The notes under the pieces: generated by a model
What the model saw: only the letters and a program-made list of their open reading frames with translations
Database searches by the model: none
Told to the model about the DNA's origin: nothing
Part shown: positions 10,768-22,900 of the stretch, piece by piece
How positions within the stretch are numbered: position 1 is the first letter of the stretch
Layout: each line of letters begins with the position of its first letter
Assembly: GCA_963662155.1 (NCBI GenBank)
Contig: OY759266.1
Location: 56,005,510-56,069,509, forward strand
Length of the DNA stretch: 64,000 nt
DNA from: Lamellibrachia columna
Taxonomy: Eukaryota; Annelida; Polychaeta; Sabellida; Siboglinidae
Direction of reading: 5' to 3'
Position numbers and translations under genes: made by a program

Positions 10768-11505
10768 CATTGGCCAAGTGGGAAGAAACATGGCAAATGG
10801 AGTTCCATCCCCAGAAATGTAGCATACTCCACATAACCAGATCTCGTAACCCGAAATACAAACAATACACTCTTCATGGCCACATACTTGTAAAGGAGGA
10901 CAACGCGAAATATTTTGGTGTGGTGATAAATAAAACACTGTCCTGGAATAACCACATAAATGATGTCACAAAAAGCAAATGCATCCTTAGGCTTAGGTTT
11001 CCTACGAAGAAATCTCAAAATTGGCCAGGAAAAGATTAAAAAAAACAATGCTTATTTCACTCTAGTCAAACCCTAGTTAAAAAATGCCGCTGCCATATGG
11101 GACCCCTACACACAAACGTACAAAAAATAGAGATGGTGCAAAGACGGGCAGCACGGTATGTTGTAACAACTACAACCATGAAGCAGGTGTCACCACTGTG
11201 ATCAAACACTTGCACTGACGCAGCCTCCAACAAAGGAGAACCGACATCCGCCTTGTCATGTTCTATAAGACATTACATGGCATAGTCGCCCTGGACCTCT
11301 TCCCCCAACTTATGCCTCTGGTGAGACCCTCCCGACACACGCATTCTGAAGCTTTTCAAGTCCCCGTAATTACTAAGCAATTCATCCAGTATAACTTTCT
11401 ACCCCGTTCAATAGCCAATTGGAATAACCTGACAGCCAACGCAGCAACGGCACCAAGTTTGAAGATTTTCAGACAGAAGATATATCCAGCTTGCAACATT
11501 AATTG

Positions 11506-12059
11506 ATATTGCATTTTTCACACTATCACCTTTTCCTCTCTTCAAATTGCAGTTTTACACGCAATCTATCATGTTTTCTCTTTCTTCCAAATATGTTATT
11601 ACTTTCTCTTACAGCACTTTAATTTTAGCACGTGTGCACACACACCGAGTCTATATAAGCCTTGAAGAGAGGGTTAAATTGCCTCGTACCCGGAAAAATA
11701 ACAAGAACAACCGACCACGTTTGTGTGGTTGCATGTGTCTCATCAAAATATCAGCTTACCCACAAGTGCTAACGGAAATCATCCTTCCGTATTTTCTATT
11801 CTTCTACTATGTTCTATCACACAGAAAACTAGGGAAATTAAGTGTACAGTTGATACAATCATGTTGTTTACAAATGTGTTCATCCTTGGGCCTACGTTTG
11901 GTAGAATAACCAGAATAATAACCTGAGTAGGTCAATGACATGCATGCTACTTATGATACTGTTAGGCTGTAAACGACACATTCCCATTACGTCATCAATA
12001 CAATAGCAAACAAGATACGTTATCTTCGCCCTCTTTATATTGGTTCTTTGTCTTCCCGT
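11506..12059. other. LINE 3' tail and upstream spacer
   Basis: The first part is probably the LINE 3' untranslated tail; its end cannot be placed. No other gene, exon or repeat array was recognised before the WIPI2 promoter region. Confidence 0.4.
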
Positions 12060-12319
12060 AATGTGCTGCTGGCGCTACTAGCGAAATAGGAAAAATGTCA
12101 ACATCGACAATGACGTTTGCGCTGTCCGCCAATCAACGTACTCGTTACAACGAGAGCACTTCCGGTACCTGCGCAATACTCGTCAGCTGTAACATGAACT
12201 TATCAAAGTTGATGTTGTGATTCGTTTTTGCGCTTTTGTATGCTATCTTACAAGAAAACAGTGCCGGCAGCAAAACGGAATTCTTATATAGTAAGGTTCA
12301 TTCGGGGGTAACTGTCCTC
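12060..12319 (+). promoter_or_regulatory. WIPI2: Likely WIPI2 promoter and 5' UTR
   Basis: Just upstream of the WIPI2 start codon are a CCAAT box (12129-12133), an ETS/GABP-type ACTTCCGG (12158-12165), a TGACGT half-site near 12110 and several CpGs. No TATA box is seen. This combination is common in TATA-less housekeeping promoters. The transcription start is not determined. Confidence 0.5.
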
Positions 12320-12390
12320 ATGAATCTTGCAAGCGAAGGGGGAGACCCCAATTCGCATTTGCTGTTCGTGAATTTCAATCAAGACTGCAC
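12320..12390 (+). CDS. WIPI2: WIPI2 exon 1
   Basis: Codes [20 protein letters not shown] and the next residues; ends in phase 2 at GTAAGT. MNLAS is the conserved WIPI2 start, which fixes the initiation codon. Confidence 0.95.
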
Positions 12391-15300
12391 GTAAGTAATT
12401 TCAACGACCAAGCTAAAATGATCTCGTCTTGTTTACAAACACGTAGGCTATAATTTGTCATTGTTAATTCCAGTTTGCGCCGCAACAACTTTGAAATAAC
12501 GCATGAATAAAAAAAATTGTAGTAAATGAATTTAATTAATCGGCTGTAACTGTAGAAATGCTAAAGTAGACTTATTTTAATATTTTTGTTACCCACCATC
12601 ACCGAGCATTAACGCCGGCATTATTAGTCCCATTACAGTTTACACCAGTGGCAGTGCCCAGGCTAAACTGTGCTACGCCAATGCCACAACTGTTGGCAAA
12701 AATATCTGAGTGATAAAGACTGTCAAGCCTTTTTCTCTGGGAGTAGAGTGAAAATCAATCATATTGGCATTGAGGTAGAAATCACTGTGAATCATATGCT
12801 TAGATTTAACCTGGCTTTAGTTCAGAGTATTACCTGGATACCTGTGATAATGACTCACTTAGTATAGCATTAAACAAAGTAAATGTTGAGTAGGGCTGTG
12901 GCGAATTAAAAATGAATTGGAATAATTCAATTCCTGAATCAGAATTGAAAGATTTTCACCAAGCGGAATTTGAATAAGTTGATTAAGAATGAGATTTTGA
13001 GTAAGTTGAATTGGAATTAAAAGAAGATGAATTGAACCTCATTTTCTTGTACTGGTGCAATCTGGTTTTGTTTCCAGTGTGGTCCTCAACCCAACCCTAG
13101 AATGGTATATAAAAGTCTTTTAGCAGCTAAACATACATTTGTACACCATTTGAAGATCTGAGGTGAGAACATTTGTCCAAATTTTAACAAAAGATCTGCT
13201 TGGCAATGTTACCATGTGGTCATTGGTAAAAAGAACTCGGAAGTTCTGCTCAAATCAAACTATGTTGGGGTGTGATGAGCTTACTTTGAATTCAATACAG
13301 GTTGCAGCTCCTGCTCTAAGATAAAAAATTTGTTGTCTGCCTAGGCATATCTGAAACCATGCCCTTTGTGTGTGCAAAACAATTGTGAAGCTATATCCAC
13401 CCCAATGGGGCATCCCAACAATTAGTAATTAGCTTGCTACTCCTGCATTGTTTCATTGAGCAGGTATTTCTGAAACCATAAAATGATCAGCCTACTGGTC
13501 TTCTCATGTTGGTTGAATCAGGCATTGTCTGTACATTATTTACAATTACTAGCAATTGAAATTATATGCAAACAAACCTGATATTTTGCAGTAATAGAAG
13601 TAATAGAAAAGTAACATACTATAGTACTTTAGGATCTATTACTATTACTTTTGAAATAAAGTTCCTCTATTACTATTACAGAAGAAAACCGTCTATTACA
13701 ATTACATATTACTATTACCCCATGGGTTTGCGCTGGAAAAACTCCTATAGAGTTAGTTTTGAATTGGATTTGAATTTGAATTGCAAGATTTGAGCTGGAA
13801 TTTGAATTAAAAAAAATTAATAAAAAAATTAATTAGAATTGATTAAATTGAATTGAAAGGAATTGGAATTTATTAAATGGAATTTACCCCTGCCCTGATG
13901 TTGAGTATTTGAATCCAAGCCAACATGTCATACCAGTGTCATTGTTTGGCGTGATGTTCCACAGGGAGTTAAATTGATCAAGAGTCATAGCATCTGGTTT
14001 TAATTACTGTTGTTATGTATGGCCTATGCATGATACACTAAACTAGGTCAGTCTGCAGTGGCTCCCCATATGTTAGATATGCTCTTGTGGGTGCACAATT
14101 CTAAATTTGTGAGGAAACTATATTGCACCACATGTGGTAATTATCACAAAACATATGCAAACAGGAAGTATGCCTATACAAATGTTTTTTTTCCAGTTTG
14201 TTCACATATTAAAAATAAATCACCATCATGCTTGTAATGCTTGCTTAACTATTTCCATATTTAATATAAAATATATCGGTCAGTATACCCCTGTTGTCAT
14301 GTGTGTAATTTTACTTTTTGGCAACCCAGCTAAAATGTGACAATCTCGTCTTTTTTACAAACACCTAGACCTGATATTGACTCATTTTAACTTCTAAATA
14401 CATGGCAACAACAGTTTATATCTTATATGGTCTAATGTGCCATTAATATGGCATTAAACAAAATTAATGTTGAGTATTTGAAACCAAACCAATATTTCAT
14501 ACCAGTGTCATTGTTTGGCATGCCCATGCAGAGTTAAATTGATCATATGATTCATAACATCTAGTTTTAATTACTGATGTTATATATGGCCTGCATATAA
14601 CCAGTTGAAATACCCTAAACTAGGTCAGTCTGCAGGGGCTCCAGACATGTTATAAATGCTTTTGTAGGGGTACAATTCTAAATTTGTGAGGAAAATATAT
14701 CGCCCCACATGTGGCAATTAACATAAACCAAAAACATATACCAACAAGGGAGGTAGGCCTATACAAATGTTTTTTTTTTCAGTTTGTTTACATATTCAAA
14801 ATAAATCAGTCAGTATTCCTCTGTTGTCATGTTTGTAATGCTTAATTAATTATTGCCATATTTAATCAGTTTTCATCACACTGTGCAGATTTTGTACCAA
14901 TGACGTCTTCTATCCCTGATCGTGTTACTGCATCAGGAAGCATTGTGTTGAATGAAATATAGTTGTGTTTACAGATTTTAAATATGGCAATGACCTACAT
15001 AACATTTAATATATTATAATTCTGAATAACCCCTAAGATTTTGTACAACTATACAACACACGCACACACATGCACACGCACACGCGCGCACACACAGACA
15101 AACACACACGCACACTTTGGCATTACTCCTTCCCACCAAGTACAAACAATCTTTCTTACTTAAGCAAATATGTCAGACCACTCAGGCCTTATCTCAATAT
15201 CTTTCTTCACAATGGACAATGTTTATTTCAGAGGTTGACCAAGGGCACCTGCCTGATAATTCCCTTTGTTTGAGACAGAAGTGTACTCACAAAAGTGTAG

Positions 15301-16934
15301 TATTCAATTATTTTTTTATGTAGTAATATTTCATTAAATTCAATAAGTGGCAGCTAAATGGTGTTTGTTATGATTACATAATATATGTACTTGACCTAAT
15401 ATACTTATAATCTTGTACTGGGTAAGTTTCAATGTACATTTACATGTTCTTGACTGCACAGTGTCTTGAATATCCCCAGACATAATTATGAGGAATTAAT
15501 TAATTAAGTGTTAAACAAGTAATTAGTTTGATTGGTCTGGCATGATTAGGCTGAATTAAGTAACATTTGCAATGCTCTTATTATTGTCTCAAATGATATT
15601 TAGACAATGCAGTCAAATATATGAGCATCACATGTATAAAGATATCACCAAGACAATGGAATTAAGCAACAATGCTTGTTATTTGTATAACATGAACCCA
15701 GCTGTCCCCTGATGTCACCACTGGTTGACAAGGATGTAGAGATGTATGTTTGTCCAGGTCACTTGCCGCAGGAACCAAGACAGGCTACAGGCTCTTCTCT
15801 CTCAATTCAGTTGACAAACTCGAAAACATCTATGAAAATGGTTAGTATTGGCCTTGTACTGCATATTGTTTTGTATTGATAAAAAACAGTTTGATGTGAA
15901 TATGAATAATTGTACTGGTTTGTCATTCAAATCAAATGTATAATTTGCAATTAGCTGGCATGATAAATGTATGTGTTAACAATTTATGTATTATTTTATT
16001 ATGTATGTAACATAAACAATGTGTAGCATTTTCCTGTTAATTGAATGATTCAAACATACAGTATGTTTAAAACATTCAATTAAGAGGAAAATGCTACACA
16101 TTGTTTATGTCTGTGTGGCTAACCCCAAGCTAAGATGCCATAAATTACTACTGCTTGTTTTGTAGGATTCTTTTGCAAATTGACACAATGCAAATAAAAA
16201 ATTATTGATAAAACACTGTATATTACATTATTAATATATGTAACGTTTTGATGTATTTTTGCATTAATATTCCAATCATATTTAAAGTATAAACATTTCC
16301 ACATAAAAACAAGACATTCTCAATCGGTACCAAATAAAAGTATCTAGGAATTACTAACCACCTCTGCATAGTGTTGCTACATTTGCAGTGGGTTCAAATA
16401 ACGGAACCCCTCTTTAACAAGTTATTGGTGACACTGGGAGATGTGTTTATATCTGATTTGTTTTAGTTTCAGAGAACGATGATATCTGTGTGGTTGAGCG
16501 ACTGTTCTCAAGCAGTCTCGTGGCACTAGTCAGCTTGTCATCGCCACGGAAACTGAAAGTATGCCACTTCAAGAAGGGCACCGAAATATGCAACTACAGT
16601 TACTCAAATACGATACTTGCGGTCAAACTGAACCGGCTGGTATGTGTGACATGTTTTAACATTTATTACTTGACACTTCCCGATGATCCAACAATTTCTG
16701 TGTATTCTCGGTTTATTTTTTTAACTCATTCTGCATCTCAGTGACATGGTTTATGTTAATTAAAAGTGTCCTAGACTAAAAAATCATAGTATGACATGAT
16801 GACCTTTTTATTTTTTTGCATGTCTTTCTGAAAACTTAAAATATCCACTATTGATATGCTCAGCTTTGGAGTGTCACTGTAAAGAAACAAACTCTGAAGA
16901 GATTAAGCAAGTTTGAAAGAAATAGCTCATGCAT

Positions 16935-16974
<40 letters not shown>

Positions 16975-19900
16975 ATGCAAAATGGCACGCACACAAACAA
17001 ACAATAAAATATTGAATGGTTATGAAGTTATTGATGGAAATATTTTCATCAAACTTAAAGTTAAAGTGTGTAGAGGAACTAGAACAAAAGTAAAATTAGT
17101 AAAAGAACAGCGTAGATTAGATATGAGAAAGTACTTATTCTACCAGAGGATAATAATTGAATGGAATAAACTATCTACTAGTACTGGTTGTGTTGTTACT
17201 GCTAACAGTGTGAATATGTTTAAACATAAAATTGGCATATAAATGGCAAATTGTTGGTTTCTCGATTCTTTGTCCACATGCCATCTGAAGCTTATCGCTT
17301 TCAGTGGTATGTAATGTTATTAAATCTTGTGAAATAGTAATCATGATTATGTTTAATGACATATCTTTATTTCACCACTAGCGGCTGGTTGTGTGCCTTG
17401 AAGAAAGCCTCTATATTCACAACATCCGTGATATGAAAGTGCTCCACACGATTCGTGACACGCCCCCGAACCGCGACGGTCTGTGTGCGCTCTCCATCAA
17501 CAATGACAACTGCTACCTCGCCTATCCTGGCAGCAGTCAGATCGGAGAGGTGCAGATCTTTGATACGGCCAACCTGGTATGTGCTCTTACTAGAGAGGTT
17601 CAGCATGTCAGACTTGTAATGTGTACGCATAGAACATGTGATCTACATGTACATGTAAAATGTTACGAGAACTAGAAAGCGAACCATGTTGAGTCAACTA
17701 GTTTGAGATTTTATTTTTTATTCATTGCCCACTCATAAGTGACTATAAGTGACTATAAGTGACTATAAGTAACTTTTTACATTTCATTAATACGCAACAA
17801 GGACACATACCTGTATTGAATACTTTTTTGCTAATATGCAAGTATTATTCTATAAGCATGACCTTTTTTTACAGAAAACCATCGCATCAGTAACCATACC
17901 ATTTACTAGCGACATTTTGTCCACTGGTCATGTTACAGTTTGTGCATAATGGATTTTGCTTAGTCTCAAATATGGTGAATAAAACTGGGAAAGTCTCTGG
18001 ATGTGCATGAGACACTACTTGGTTGTAGAGCATAGAGGTGGTAAAGAAACCATTACTGTACATCTTTAATTAATGTTTGTTATTAAGAGGGTTTGGTTTC
18101 ACCTGAGTAATTAGTTAGTGATTATATATCTGTATCAATTCTTAAAATGACGTATGATCTATAAGTTGATAAAACAAATTCTGTTTTGCACTCGAGTGAT
18201 AGGACCAACCATTTTCTTTTTTATTTATACAGTATGCCGTTTTTATCTTACAGAAATAGTGAATAAAAATGCAATTAGTTTGTTTGGTGATCTCACAGCG
18301 AGCAGTAACAATGATACCCGCCCATGACAACCCACTAGCAGCAATGGCCTTCAACAATCAGGGAGTGAGGCTGGCTACAGCCTCCGAAAAGGTCTGTATC
18401 ACTATTTCACTTGGCTTATAATGGTGAAACATATATCGTTTTCTTGTAGATTTTGCTTGGGTCAAATTGTTTAGGGGTAAACTTTGCCATTTTTAAAAAG
18501 GAAACAATTGTCAGTTAATTGGAGAGACAATGTTTGTAGGAATGAAACTTTGTAATAATGTATGTGGTGTGGTGCCACAACCCCGCTTGTGTTCTCTAAT
18601 TTTCTACCACATTGAAGGATTTATTTTAATTTGTAAAACTGTAATTTGTTTTTGGTTTGCGTTTCTGCTACATTTGTTGTACTTGCAGGGCACAGTAATC
18701 CGAGTGTTCTCCATACCTGATGGACAGAAACTGTTTGAGTTCAGGAGAGGTGTTAAGAGGTACAGATCCCTGCATTCTTTCTTATCAGTAATATTTAAGA
18801 GTTTAAAGAGTTTTTAAAGCAGTAATGAACACAAATTGTAACAGTAGCCTCAAATCTCGAAGCAGTTATCTGATAGATTTGTTCTTGCTTCTACTTTTCC
18901 CATTTCCACTTAGAGGCTCAGTTTCTAAATTACATGTTCTACTATGATGGATGTATTTGTGGAAGTAAATGCTTACTTGATTGAATGATTAATCGGATTG
19001 ATTAATCAACTGATGATTGACGTCAATTTATATTATTGTTGCATTATTTGTAATACTGTATTTGTTTGTATTTCTAGTTTGAATTCAGTTATATGTGCAA
19101 TTATTCATATTTGCAAACAACAGACTGGTTGGCTGGTAACTTGGGGTGTGTTGGTTGGCTGTATGAGTTTGGGGTGTGTTTCCAGGTGTGCAAGGATCTA
19201 CTCAATGACGTTCAGCTCCGAATCTCTCTTCCTGGCCTGCTCCAGTAACACAGAGACTGTACACATCTTTAAACTGGAGGATCACAAGGAGAAGTACGTG
19301 TGCTATCATGGTCCACCTCCCTATATCTATCCATTTCGATCATCATGTTCCAAAATATTTCATCCTCGGTCCCTTTCTCTCTGTTTTTCCATCTCTATAT
19401 ATAATTTTTCTTCCCTTCCCAAAGTGACGGAGTTCATTTTTAAATATGAAATCTCATGGAAGACTGCCATGTAGCCAACATAATTATCACATACTCAAAC
19501 AAAGCTATGGAAAATGGCTTGGAGTCACCAGTCACATTCTTGAGGGGACGTGCATCTGAACCTTGTTTTTGTCATTTTTTAACTTAGGGAGCTGAAACTG
19601 TTGAGTTCTGGTGAGTTATGCTAAAAAACTGCACTGTGCATTTTCTTCAGATTTGTTTATAAACTACTGTCTTATCACTGTTCTTAAAAAGTCTCTCTGT
19701 GCCTCCCAAGAAAACACCATATGACAGTTGGTACTTGTGGGGTTGCAGGGCGAGCGAAGACCCCCAAGGCTGGATGGGCTACTTCGGTAATGCCCTGAAG
19801 ACGTCAGCAACCTACCTGCCAAGTCAGGTGACCGAAGTCTTCAAACAGGGGCGAGACTTTGCTGTTGCTCGCCTGCCGTGTCCTGGACTGAAGAATGTCT

Positions 19901-22900
19901 GCGCCCTCGCAACGTTAGTTACCCAAACCCCTCTCTTGTGACCATGTGCAACATTCATAAACTTGGTCAGAGTAGAGAATGGTGACAAACAATTTGGTAT
20001 TCTATTGATCTTCGTGTAAAGTCACAGTTTTCATACCGTGCAATAACCCAGTATTTTGTTAACTCTTGCTCTAACACCAGTTGAGTCCATGATCATTTTA
20101 CGTAATCTATGTGCAAATGATACGTGTGACTGTAATCAAGAGTATTACTAAATGTATTGTGGATGCATTCAAAAGAGTTGTACTGAAAGGTGTCATCATA
20201 GTCTGATATTCATTTAGCAGGCTAAGTGATACAATAATGCAGAAGTGTTTATTACAACTTATTACAACTCCCTAGTGCAAGGCTGTGTGTCGATAATGTT
20301 AAGATACCTGGTAGATAGTGTGGCTAGCAAGAACATTTCTCGGAATGGCATGATAACATGTCTAATTGCACCTGGTTGAACTTCAGTGACAGCTTTCAGT
20401 AATTAATTTAATTAAAACAGCTTCTTTTTTATTAAAATTTTCACCAGTTGATTCAAAATAATAGACAATTTAAATTTTAGTAGGTTTTTTACACATTACA
20501 GTGAACCACGTGATCAGTTTTACTGAGAATATAGTAATAGTATTGGATTTGTAGGATTCAGAAGATGCCGCGACTGTTGGTGGCAGCCCAGGATGGGTAT
20601 CTGTACATCTACAACATCGACCCCGTGGAGGGCGGGGAATGCACCCTGCTCAAACAACACAGGTGACAGGGGCAGTCAGAGTAGGCAGGAGGGGGTAGGG
20701 GTCGCAGTCTTAGTGGGGGTAACAAGATTACCTTCTAAAGAGATAAACATAGATGGTATTTGGACAAGGACACCATTGAGTGGTCATTTTTAATCTAGAT
20801 GTGGTCCATCCTGTTGAATATTTGCCAATTCTTTTTAAACATATTCACACTGCTAGCATTCTCACAGCAGTTGATTTGTTCCAGTCATTTATCATCCTCT
20901 CTGAGAATGAGTTTTTGTATTTGTTCTTCACTGGTCTTTTTTCTAAATCTACTTCATGTCTACTTGACGCATTTCTAAAGCTCTGCTTTACTGTTGTTGT
21001 TGTTGTTGTTGTTGTCGTCTTGATGTAGTCATTTGTTACTGGACACCATCAGTAACCTGGAGCAAGTGATTTTCATCCTTCTAATAAGTACTAACATGCT
21101 CATGAAGAACATTAATTATTATAGCTATTGCTAAAACGCAGCCGTTATTTTGATCAATCAAGTAATCATTGTGGTCATAATGTAACTGCAGTTCTAGTTG
21201 GGATTGTCAGATGGAAAAAATACTTGCCCAGCTGGCATGGAACAAACAGGGTCTGCTGATTGCTCAGTATTGTCCTGCTCCCCCCAGCACCACCTATCAG
21301 TTACATCATCATTACGTACTGACCATCACCTCTGACCTGTGTCCATTTCAGACTGGATGGACTGCAGGAGATATCAGCAACCGAAGGTGTGTCCGTCGCG
21401 GCGATGACCGCTCTGCGAGATCAGCCCCTGACCTCTGGTGGCAGTGGTGGTCACTACTCGCCGAGGTCGGGGCGTGCTGGTCACATGACGGCGGGGGATA
21501 CAGCTACACCCCCCTCAGGTAAGCCACTGCCACCGTCTCCCCATCAGACATACGCTAGTATCTTGAGGAGGGACAGGCCCACCGGCGATGACAACAATGA
21601 CTGCGTTGACGATGATGATGATTCTGCTGCTTGTACAGTTGAGGAGGCTATGTGTGATGCTGGCGATGATTGTTGTCAAGGTAACGTAGCTACCCCGTCA
21701 TTGTCGTCAGCACGAAGCCCTTGGGTGTCAGCCCTGCCCAATGCCACCCCGTGTCTTTCTGGTGGCGTTTACTAGTCATGTATGAGAACCCTATGGATCA
21801 GCAATCTGAGGTCAACATAACCTGCAGTGACAGTGATTCGTTTCGATTTCCGTGGTTTCTTTTCTTGAATGCATTTAGATTTCCGTGGTTTCTTTTGTTT
21901 CTGGATAGTTATGTTAACATATGTTTGTGTTAATAATCCTAAAAAAACTTGATTTATTAATGGAAAAATATTTTCAATAATTGCATACCTTTACAAAATC
22001 TTCATTTCCCAACTACACATTGTTGGTCGACATTGCTGATCTGTATTGAAGGGTGACACTTGGTATGGGCAGAGACCCTTTCACCTATGCTTTCAACAAT
22101 TGTGCTGTTTGACAATGACTAATTGCAATTATTCAGTTTTGCAACTGGAAAACTGTTTGCATTTCAACTCAACAAAACTACATATGCCAAATAGGCAAAT
22201 GTCGTCATAATTAATTATTTGTATTATTTGCTTTTTTCATAAAACACGTCTAAAGACAAATAAGCTACTGAATGAATGAGGAGTCACGCGAGGATTCCAA
22301 GCTTCTTGCAAATTGCATAGTGCTGTTTCCAGCAAGAAGTTCGGCTCATGTAACTAACTGCTACTTCTCCAGTTCTGTGGATGTCATCGACAGTGTCTGC
22401 CTGCACCTTACTAACCTCGCCTCATCACAGCTTCATTGTTTAGGGTTAAACTACTGAAATGCTAAACTTAACTTTGCATGTGCAGTGTTTCAAGATGCAT
22501 ATACCATATGACATCACACACGTGTCTTATCCAGTTAATGTATGTGCAAGGTGGAATATATGGGGAAATGGGAATGTTAGAAAATCTGGAATGTTGGAGG
22601 GTGTAGCATGTTGGAGAATGTGGATTGTTTGAGAATGTAGAATGTGGGAGAATATGGAAGTTGAGAATGTGGAGGTGAAACTGTAACTTCAGTTGTAGCA
22701 TTAAACAATGTCTTGTTAGTCATTGTGTTGTTCATTAGTTATCATTCTGTGTGCCAGATTTATTTCAATAATAACACTGCAAAAGTTGTCCTAAATGTAA
22801 CCCTAAGTTGCACCAGAATATATTAAATACTGCTCCATCACCATAAATTATAATTTATTTATAGGTTATTGAAATTACTGTATAGAATTTATATATTTGT

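Larger units (their letters stand above)
4560..11505 (+). mobile_element. 5'-truncated LINE (Jockey/CR1 group), split by two later insertions
   Basis: Three blocks join into one non-LTR retrotransposon: 4560-5572, 6030-6281 and 10773-11505. The first covers the linker before the reverse transcriptase and the fingers/palm start (GPDRLHPRVLKE, PDDWKQANIAPIFKKG, NYRPVSLTCACSKLMEHII, MDFAKAFDKV). The second holds SGVPQGSVIAPILFLIYIND and FAGDT, where FADD is expected, so a catalytic Asp is lost. The third continues exactly after the LTR insertion (KWEETWQMEFHPQKC, ..LHGHILVKEDNAKYFGVVI) to the C-terminal end CNIN and stop at about 11504. There are several frameshifts and stops, and the endonuclease domain is missing. 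Confidence 0.85.

Noticed and set aside
18998..19474. 158-residue plus frame around WIPI2 exon 7
   Set aside because: Only 19186-19293 is exon; the rest is intron read through.
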